Part shown: piece after piece, positions 39,192 to 46,172 of the stretch
How the letters are laid out: each line of letters begins with the position of its first letter
How positions within the stretch are numbered: position 1 is the stretch's first letter
From: Acidobacteriota bacterium
Lineage (GTDB): Bacteria; Acidobacteriota; Vicinamibacteria; Vicinamibacterales; UBA2999
Length of the DNA: 64,000 bases
Assembly: GCA_021730945.1 (NCBI GenBank)
Contig: JAKFYH010000013.1
Span: 1-64,000, forward strand
Reading direction: 5' to 3'
Position numbers and translations under genes: made by a program
The notes under the pieces: generated by a model
Told to the model about the DNA's origin: nothing
The model's database searches: none
The model's input: the letters and a program-made list of their open reading frames with translations, nothing else

Positions 39192-39356
39192 ATTCTACTA
39201 GGGTTCAAGCACGGGGGTTCAAACACGAGGGTTCTGCCGTTCGAGCCGCGAAAACCACCGTCCGAGGCCCTCGGCCTGAACCAACCCAGGAGCACAGCGT
39301 ATTCCTCTACTGAACCAACGTGCTTGAACCCAAGGATTAAACCACCGTGCTTGAAC
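39192..39356. repeat. GGTTCAAGCACG/CGTGCTTGAACC inverted word array
   Basis: gggttcaagcacggg, gggttcaaacacgag ... ctgaaccaacgtgcttgaaccc, aaaccaccgtgcttgaactgacc; the last word contains the start codon of the ABC gene. Confidence 0.85.
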
Positions 39357-40192
39357 TGACCAACGTGCGCAAATCTTTCGGCCAGACGGTTGCGGTTGAT
39401 GGTCTTACGCTGTCGGTTCGCAAGGGTGAACTGTTCGGCCTGCTCGGGCCCAACGGGGCCGGCAAGAGCACCAGCGTCAGCCTCGCCGTCGGCCTGTTGG
39501 CCCCCGACCACGGCACCATCTCCATCGACGGTCTCGGCAACCCGGCGAGCCCCGCCGTCCGCCGGCAGATCGGGGTGGCGCCGCAGGCCCTTGCGCTCTA
39601 TGAGCTGCTGAGCGGCGAGGAAAACCTGCGCTTCTTCGGCGAGGTCTACGGCCTCTCGGGCGCGGCGCTGGCCGGCCGGGTGGCCTGGTGCCTCGACTTT
39701 GTCGGCCTGACCGATCGCAAGGACGATGCGATCGCGAAGTATTCGGGGGGCATGAAACGCCGCCTCAACCTGGCGGCGGCACTGGTGCACGACCCGCAGC
39801 TGCTGCTGCTCGACGAACCGACCGTTGGCGTCGATCCCCAATCGCGCAACAAGATCTTCGAGAACATCGAAGCCCTGCATGCCGAGGGCCGCACCATCAT
39901 CTACACCACCCACTACATGGAAGAAGCCGTGCGCCTCTGCCAGCGCCTGGCGATTGTTGATGCCGGCCGCCTGCTGGCGCTCGGCACGGTCGCCGAATTA
40001 CTGGCCGCGCACGGCGGACCGCCGACCCTGGTGGTCAGGACCAACGGCAGCGAGCAACGCGTGCAAACCGCCGATCCGCTGGGCGAGCTCAATCGCCTGG
40101 CGGCCGGCGGCGCGATCGAGTCCTTCCAGATGGAGCGGCCAACGCTCGAGCAAGTATTCCTCGGCCTGACCGGCCGCAGCCTCCGAGACTGA
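39347..40192 (+). CDS. ABC transporter ATP-binding protein (ABC-2 type exporter)
   Basis: MLELTNVRKSFGQTVAVDGLTLSVRKGELFGLLGPNGAGKSTSVSLAVGLL...YSGGMKRRLNLAAALVHDPQLLLLDEPTVGVDPQSR. GTG start. Confidence 0.95.
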   Translation: MLELTNVRKSFGQTVAVDGLTLSVRKGELFGLLGPNGAGKSTSVSLAVGLLAPDHGTISIDGLGNPASPAVRRQIGVAPQALALYELLSGEENLRFFGEVYGLSGAALAGRVAWCLDFVGLTDRKDDAIAKYSGGMKRRLNLAAALVHDPQLLLLDEPTVGVDPQSRNKIFENIEALHAEGRTIIYTTHYMEEAVRLCQRLAIVDAGRLLALGTVAELLAAHGGPPTLVVRTNGSEQRVQTADPLGELNRLAAGGAIESFQMERPTLEQVFLGLTGRSLRD

Positions 40193-40195
40193 GCC

Positions 40196-41449
40196 ATGAG
40201 ACAAATCATCGCACTTGCCCGCAAGGACCTTCGGTTGATGCCGCGCAACAAGGGCGGCATGTTCTTCACCTTTGCCTGGCCGATCGTGCTGATGGTGCTG
40301 TTCGGCTTCGCCTTTGGCGGCACCGGCGGGGACGCCGGCGCGGCCAAGGTGCGGATCGCCGTGGTGGACGAGGACGGCACTGCCGGATCGGCGGCCTTCC
40401 TGACGCGGCTGGAGGCGTCGTTCGAGTTGACCCCGATGACCAGGCCCGAGGCCGAGACCGCCGTCCGCCTCGGCCAGCGCAGCGGCTACCTAGTGATCGT
40501 CAAGGGATTCGGTGCCGCCGCAGAACGGCTGTTCTACGGCGCGCCGAAGGAGATCGAGCTGGGTGTTGATCCGGCGCGCCAGGCCGAAGCCGGCATGATC
40601 GAGGGCTTGCTGATGAAGCATGCCGCCGCCGACATGCAGAACCTGTTCAACGATCCGGCGGCGACCACGCGCATGGCCGACCAGGCCATGGCCGGCATGC
40701 CAACGGATCCGGCGCTCGGGCCGCAGGTGGCGCCGGTGCAACGGTTCCTCGGCGAGCTGAAGACCTTCGTCAATACGCCGGCCGCCGGCGCGGCGCCGGG
40801 CGCGTGGGAGCCGCTCAGGATCACGTCGCGGTCGGTGGCGCGCGAACGCCGGCGCGGCCCCGACAACGCGTTCGACGTGACCTTTCCGCAGGGCATTGTC
40901 TGGGGCCTGATTGGCTGCGTGATGACTTTCGGGGTCAGCCTGGTCACCGAGCGGACGCATGGCACGCTGGTCCGGCTGCGAATGGCGCCGCTCACGCGCG
41001 CGCAGATTCTGGGCGGCAAGGCGCTGGCGTGTTTCGTGACCATCATGGTGGTGGAGCTCATCCTGCTGGCCGTCGCGTTCGGGTTCGGCGTGCGCCCTTC
41101 GTCGCTGCCCATGCTGGCGCTGGCCGGTGTCTCGGCGGCGGTGTGCTTTGTCGGCTTGATGATGCTGATTGCCAGCCTGGGCAAGACCGAACAGACCGCC
41201 GCGGGTGCCGGCTGGGCGATCCTGATGCCGTTGTCGATGATCGGCGGGGCCATGGTGCCGCAGTTCGTGATGCCGCAGTGGATGCAGACGGCCGGCCTGA
41301 TCAGCCCGATTCGCTATGTCATCCTGGCGATCGAGGGCGGCATCTGGCGGCAGTTCACCCTGAGCGAGATGGCGCTGCCGTGCGCGGTTCTGGGGGTGGT
41401 GGGAATGGCCTGCTTCGTGGCAGGGACGCGAGGGCTTCGAGAAACCTAG
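40196..41449 (+). CDS. ABC-2 type transporter permease
   Basis: ALARKDLRLMPRNKGGMFFTFAWPIVLMVLFGFAFGG; C-terminal TM cluster; adjacent to the ATPase. Confidence 0.9.
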   Translation: MRQIIALARKDLRLMPRNKGGMFFTFAWPIVLMVLFGFAFGGTGGDAGAAKVRIAVVDEDGTAGSAAFLTRLEASFELTPMTRPEAETAVRLGQRSGYLVIVKGFGAAAERLFYGAPKEIELGVDPARQAEAGMIEGLLMKHAAADMQNLFNDPAATTRMADQAMAGMPTDPALGPQVAPVQRFLGELKTFVNTPAAGAAPGAWEPLRITSRSVARERRRGPDNAFDVTFPQGIVWGLIGCVMTFGVSLVTERTHGTLVRLRMAPLTRAQILGGKALACFVTIMVVELILLAVAFGFGVRPSSLPMLALAGVSAAVCFVGLMMLIASLGKTEQTAAGAGWAILMPLSMIGGAMVPQFVMPQWMQTAGLISPIRYVILAIEGGIWRQFTLSEMALPCAVLGVVGMACFVAGTRGLRET

Positions 41450-41584
41450 CCACCGAGGACACCGGGGACACGGAGGAGCTCTTTCCAAATACACGTGCGG
41501 CATCGGCAACCAGGGGTATGTCGAAGGTACTGGCCCTCGGTCCGCTGTGTCCTCTATGGCCAACGTTGTCTATACTCGCTAGAG

Positions 41585-42424
41585 ATGTTCAAGCGGAAAA
41601 CCGAGGGGTCTGTCATCTGCTCGTCGTGCGGCGTGCTGGTGGGCGTCAACGACAGTACCTGTTACAACTGCGGGCGGCGTAATCCCGGCCTGTGGGGATT
41701 TGGCCCGGCCCTGCGCAGCCTCGGCAACGACCTCGGCTTTGTCCCCATTGTGACCGGCGGCACCGTGATCCTGTATGTGCTGTCGCTGATCCTGTCGCGC
41801 GACGGCATCCAGGTCGGCCTGTCGCCAAGCACGCAGATGCTGATCCTGCTCGGCGCCAGCGGCGCGTTTCCGGTGGTCGGGCTGGATCGCTGGTGGACAC
41901 TGCTCACGGCCGGCTGGCTGCACGGCGGTGTGCTTCATATTTTCTTCAACGTCCTGTGGATCCGCAACCTCGCGCCTGAGATCGCGAACCTCTATGGTCC
42001 CGGCCGGATGATCATCATCTACACCGTGTCGGGCATCATCGGCTTCGGCCTCAGCACGGCGATGTTCTTTTCGCCGATTCCGATTCCGTTTCTCGGCGGC
42101 GCCAACGTCACGGTGGGCGCTTCGGCGGCCATCTTCGGGCTGCTCGGCGCCCTGGTGCACTACGGCCGCCGCACCGGCAGCAGCCATATCGGCCAGTCGG
42201 GGTTGCAGTACGCGCTGATCATGGGCGTCATGGGCCTGATCATGCCGGGCATTGACAACAGCGCGCACCTCGGCGGTTTCCTCGGCGGCTACCTGGCGTC
42301 GTTGTTCCTCGATCCACTCAAGCCCGAACGCATCGATCACCTCGCCGTCGCGGTGGGCTGCCTGCTGGTCACGTTCGTCGCGATCGTCTGGTCGGTAATC
42401 AGCGCACTGCCGTACTTCCAGTAG
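41585..42424 (+). CDS. Rhomboid family intramembrane protease with N-terminal zinc ribbon
   Basis: GSVICSSCGVLVGVNDSTCYNCGRRNPG; WWTLLTAGWLHGGVLHIFFNVLWIRNLAPEI; VGASAAIFGLLGALVHYGRR; NSAHLGGFLGGYL. Confidence 0.92.
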   Translation: MFKRKTEGSVICSSCGVLVGVNDSTCYNCGRRNPGLWGFGPALRSLGNDLGFVPIVTGGTVILYVLSLILSRDGIQVGLSPSTQMLILLGASGAFPVVGLDRWWTLLTAGWLHGGVLHIFFNVLWIRNLAPEIANLYGPGRMIIIYTVSGIIGFGLSTAMFFSPIPIPFLGGANVTVGASAAIFGLLGALVHYGRRTGSSHIGQSGLQYALIMGVMGLIMPGIDNSAHLGGFLGGYLASLFLDPLKPERIDHLAVAVGCLLVTFVAIVWSVISALPYFQ

Positions 42425-42613
42425 CAGCTTGCGCCTGTTCGCACACCTGATGGGCTCCGGCGGGTTGGATCACGCTCCGCGAACTTGAACTGCGGCCGCG
42501 TTCACGATCGGACACCATCCCGGTGCGAGTGACGAGTTACCGGCCGGCAGTGACCAACTGCACTTTCCCGCCGCCATTCTGAATCGCCCTCCAAGAATCC
42601 GTCGACACCGATG

Positions 42614-42629
42614 CGGCACTCGCCTTGCT
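42614..42629 (+). promoter_or_regulatory. Candidate sigma-54-type -24/-12 promoter
   Basis: cGGCACtcgccTTGCT; GG-to-GC spacing matches the TGGCAC-N5-TTGCW consensus; 190 bp upstream of a TonB receptor ATG. Confidence 0.35.
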
Positions 42630-42688
42630 CTGACACCGATCGATTCGCGTAACGCGAACACCAGGGCCGCAGATGACTCGACGATGGG

Positions 42689-42763
42689 CCAGGGCCGCAG
42701 ATGACACAGATAGCGCAGATACGACATGAGCATCTGTGTCATCTGTGTCATCTGCGGCCCTGG
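42689..42763. repeat. GCAGATGACACAGAT palindrome upstream of TonB receptor
   Basis: ccagggccgcagatgacacagatagcgcagat..//..atctgtgtcatctgtgtcatctgcggccctgg, long inverted arms. Confidence 0.9.
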
Positions 42764-42818
42764 AAGATCGGTATGGCATCTGTGGCCCTGGAACACCCAT
42801 CTGTGTTGGAGGTTGTAG

Positions 42819-45701
42819 ATGAAGCGGTGGTTTAACGTTCTATGGGCCTTGGTGGCGACTCTCGCCCTGACGTCATCGGCGTGGGCGCAGGGCGGCGGCG
42901 CCAGTTCGACCGGCAGTATCAGCGGCGACGTCAAGGACGCGCAGGGCGGCGTGCTGCCCGGCGTCACGGTCACCGCGACCAGCCCGGCGCAGATCGGATC
43001 GCTCGTGGCGATCACCAACGAAGCGGGTCTCTACCGGTTCCCGGCGGTGCCGCCGGGCGAATATCGGCTGTCCTACGAACTGGCCGGTTTCCAGGCCAGT
43101 GTGCGCACCGGCATCAGGATCACGCTGGGCTTCAATGCCCAGGTCAACGTGAGTCTCAATGTGGCCACGCTGCAGGAAACGGTGACGGTGAGCGGCGAGT
43201 CGCCGGTAATCGACACCTCGGCCACCCGCATCCAGACCAACTACGACCAGCAGATGCTGTCGTCGATTCCCAATGCCCGCGACATGTGGTCGCTGCTGGC
43301 GACTACGCCGTCGGTCACGCTGAACCGGGTCGACGTCGGCGGGTCCACCGCCGGCACCCAGACCACCTACTTCGCCTATGGCTACTCGGGGCAGAACCGG
43401 CCGCTGATCGAGGGCATCAACACCACCGAAGGCACCTCGGCCGCCGGCTTCTACCTGGACTACGGGTCGTTCGAGGAAGTGTTCATCGGCGCCGCCGGCA
43501 ATTCGGCCGAGATGCCCAACTCCGGCGTGCTGACCCAGTTTGTCGGCAAGAGCGGCAGCAACTCGCCGTCGCTCAGCCTCTACTACGACTACGAGAACGA
43601 CACCTTCCAGGGCACCAACCTGGCGGCCGACCAGGTGACGCCCTCGCCTGGCGCCACTATCCGTCCCGACGGCAACCGGCTGGCCAGCTATCGCAACCTG
43701 AACCTCGGCCTCGGCGGGCCGATCGTCAAGGATCGGATGTGGGGACACTTCTCGTATTTGAACCAGGAAAATTCGGTGGCGGCGCCGCCGGCCGGGTCGT
43801 TCCTTGACGGCACGCCGTTCAACACCTCGCTGGTGAATTACACCGGCAAGGCGACCTACCAGGTGAACCAGGCCAACAAGATCATCGCCTACCTGCAGCA
43901 CGGCACCAAGGAACAGCCGACCCGCACCGACAGCAGCAACAAGCTCGGCGCGCCGGTGCACATCACCTCTGACTCCACTGTCTTCCAGGGCTCGCCGAGC
44001 TGGGTCTACAAGGGCGAATGGAACGGCACCATGGGCCAGAACACCTTCGTGGAAATCCGCGGCGGCCAGTTCGGCTACAACTTCGGCCTCGACAGCAACA
44101 CCCAGGCCACCCGTTACGAATCGATCACCACCAACGAAATCCTCGGTGGCGGACGCGATTGGGAGCTGCGGCGCCGGCGCAACCAGTTCACTGGCGCGCT
44201 CAGTTACTTCAAGGACAACCTCGCCGGCGGCTCGCACAACTTCAAGGCCGGCGGTGAGTACATGGACGAGAAGGGCCAAACGTTGTGGAACTCGTACTAC
44301 GCCGACAACGTCATCCACTTCGTCAACGGCAGCCTGCAGGGACCGTTGTCGGCGACCACCGCCAACTCCGTGCGCCTGACCAACAACGCCGACAGTTGGA
44401 GCGCGCTCGCCACCCTCAGCGCGTTTGTCACCGACACCTGGACCATCAACAAGCTGACCCTGAATCTGGGTGCGCGCTTCGATCGCTACCGCGTCTACAC
44501 CCCGGAGCAGCAGCTGCCGGCGGGGCGGTTCGTGCCCACGCCGCTGGCGTTTGCCGCGGTTGACAAGATCGTCGGCTTCAACCACATCGTCCCGCGCATC
44601 GGCGCGACCTACGACCTGATGGGCGATGGCAAGACCGTGCTCAAGGCGAACTGGGGCCGTTTCTACTTCAACCCCGGCATCGCGCTGGCCGACGCGGTCA
44701 ATCCCAATACCGCCAACCAGTACACCGACTACACGTGGAACGATCTCAACAACGATCGGATCTACCAGCCCGGCGAGGAAGGCGTGTTTCAGACCCGCTT
44801 CGGCGGCGTCGCCAACGCCTCAATCGACCCCAACCTGCGCAACTCGTATACCGATGAAGCCTCGGTGTTCGTCGAGCGCGCGGTGATCACCGACTTTGGC
44901 GTCCGCGCCGGGTTCGTGTGGAAGAAGGACAACGACGGCTGGCAGCAGGTGAACGCCAATCGTCCGATCAGCGCCTACAACATCCCGACCACGGTGTCCG
45001 ATCCGGGCCCCGACGGGGTGTTTGGCAACGGCGACGATGGCCCGGCCATTCCCGCCTTCAATCTGAGCAACACGACGCTGCCTTCGAACAACATCACGAC
45101 CAACGTCGACGGCTACGAGGGCAGCTTCAAGACGATCGAGTTCTCGGCCAACAAGCGCTACTCGAACCGCTGGTCGATGAACGCGTCGTTCTCGCACACC
45201 TGGACGTCGCAGTACGGCAACCTCTACTTCAACAACCGCTTCGGCACGGCGGTGTCCAACTTCTCGCTGTTTGGCAGCTATCCGACCAACCCGAACGAGA
45301 AGACCTTCAACGAGTACACCGACTGGAACGCGAAGCTCTCCGGAACGGTGGACGCCGGCTGGGGCATTCGCGTCACGCCGGTCGTCAAGGCGCAAAGCGG
45401 CGCGCCCTACGGCCGCTACTTCACCGCCCGCGCGGGCGAGTTGAACTACGGAACCCAGATCATCCTGGCCGAGCCGATCGGCACGCGCCGTCAGGATACG
45501 GTGATGGTGGTCGACTTCCGCGTCGAGAAGCAGGTGCGCTTCGCGCAGAAGGCCAAGGTCGGCTTGTTCTTCGACTTGTTCAACGCCATGAACTCCAACG
45601 TGGCCGTCAACGAGAACTGGCGCTCGGGCGCGGCGTTCGAGAAGGCGACGACGGTCCTCGGACCGCGGATCGCGAAGTTCGGCGTCAAGTTCGATTGGTA
45701 G
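42819..45701 (+). CDS. Oar-like TonB-dependent receptor (carboxypeptidase-regulatory domain)
   Basis: MKRWFNVLWALVATLALTSSAWAQGGGASSTGSISGDVKDAQGGVLPGVTVTATSPAQIG...PPGEYRLSYELAGFQ...; large beta-barrel C-terminus. Confidence 0.93.
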   Translation: MKRWFNVLWALVATLALTSSAWAQGGGASSTGSISGDVKDAQGGVLPGVTVTATSPAQIGSLVAITNEAGLYRFPAVPPGEYRLSYELAGFQASVRTGIRITLGFNAQVNVSLNVATLQETVTVSGESPVIDTSATRIQTNYDQQMLSSIPNARDMWSLLATTPSVTLNRVDVGGSTAGTQTTYFAYGYSGQNRPLIEGINTTEGTSAAGFYLDYGSFEEVFIGAAGNSAEMPNSGVLTQFVGKSGSNSPSLSLYYDYENDTFQGTNLAADQVTPSPGATIRPDGNRLASYRNLNLGLGGPIVKDRMWGHFSYLNQENSVAAPPAGSFLDGTPFNTSLVNYTGKATYQVNQANKIIAYLQHGTKEQPTRTDSSNKLGAPVHITSDSTVFQGSPSWVYKGEWNGTMGQNTFVEIRGGQFGYNFGLDSNTQATRYESITTNEILGGGRDWELRRRRNQFTGALSYFKDNLAGGSHNFKAGGEYMDEKGQTLWNSYYADNVIHFVNGSLQGPLSATTANSVRLTNNADSWSALATLSAFVTDTWTINKLTLNLGARFDRYRVYTPEQQLPAGRFVPTPLAFAAVDKIVGFNHIVPRIGATYDLMGDGKTVLKANWGRFYFNPGIALADAVNPNTANQYTDYTWNDLNNDRIYQPGEEGVFQTRFGGVANASIDPNLRNSYTDEASVFVERAVITDFGVRAGFVWKKDNDGWQQVNANRPISAYNIPTTVSDPGPDGVFGNGDDGPAIPAFNLSNTTLPSNNITTNVDGYEGSFKTIEFSANKRYSNRWSMNASFSHTWTSQYGNLYFNNRFGTAVSNFSLFGSYPTNPNEKTFNEYTDWNAKLSGTVDAGWGIRVTPVVKAQSGAPYGRYFTARAGELNYGTQIILAEPIGTRRQDTVMVVDFRVEKQVRFAQKAKVGLFFDLFNAMNSNVAVNENWRSGAAFEKATTVLGPRIAKFGVKFDW

Positions 45702-45717
45702 GGCCGCGCTTGCGGCG

Positions 45718-45900
45718 CGGTTGGGCTCGGCCGCTACGGGGCCCGGCGGGGTCGGCGCTTCGCGCCTCCTGAGGCTCGCTCACGCTCGTAGGGCTTCCGA
45801 TGGATCGCCATCGGGAGCCCTACCCTTGTACTCCTCTCACCCTACGAGCAGCGTAGTCGCGAGCCCCACAAGCGGCGTAGCCGCGAGCCCAGCCAAGGGC
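45718..45900. repeat. GGGCTCG-hairpin-CGTAG palindromic unit array (left of second Oar gene)
   Basis: ttgggctcggccgctacgggg, ggggtcggcgcttcgcgcctcctgagg, ctcgctcacgctcgtaggg ... ccctacgagcagcgtagtcgcgagccccacaagcggcgtagccgcgagccc. Confidence 0.8.
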
Positions 45901-46050
45901 CCCCTCGAGTTCCTCCGTTTAAATTGAACAAGCATTCAGGGCGTTGGAGTTCCGGCGAACAATATTTTGAATTTGGGGGGTCGCCGTCTTCGATGGCTGG
46001 ATTTCACACCAAATTGGGCCCGAACTCACCCCTGCCCTCGACCCGGCTGG

Positions 46051-46066
46051 TGGCACAGATGCTGCT
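46051..46066 (+). promoter_or_regulatory. Candidate sigma-54-type -24/-12 promoter
   Basis: TGGCACagatgCTGCT; GG-to-GC spacing matches consensus; 107 bp upstream of the second Oar-like receptor ATG. Confidence 0.4.
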
Positions 46067-46172
46067 ATCTGGGGCGTAGACCTGCTTGGTCGGGCCGAAC
46101 TGCCGATAGAACGGGACGGCTTTGAAGTGTATGAATTCGCCGGGATCCCCGGCGTTTGTGGAGGATGGGAAT

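Noticed and set aside
42873-44585. 570-aa minus-strand ORF
   Set aside because: Antisense to the Oar-like receptor; no recognisable protein features.
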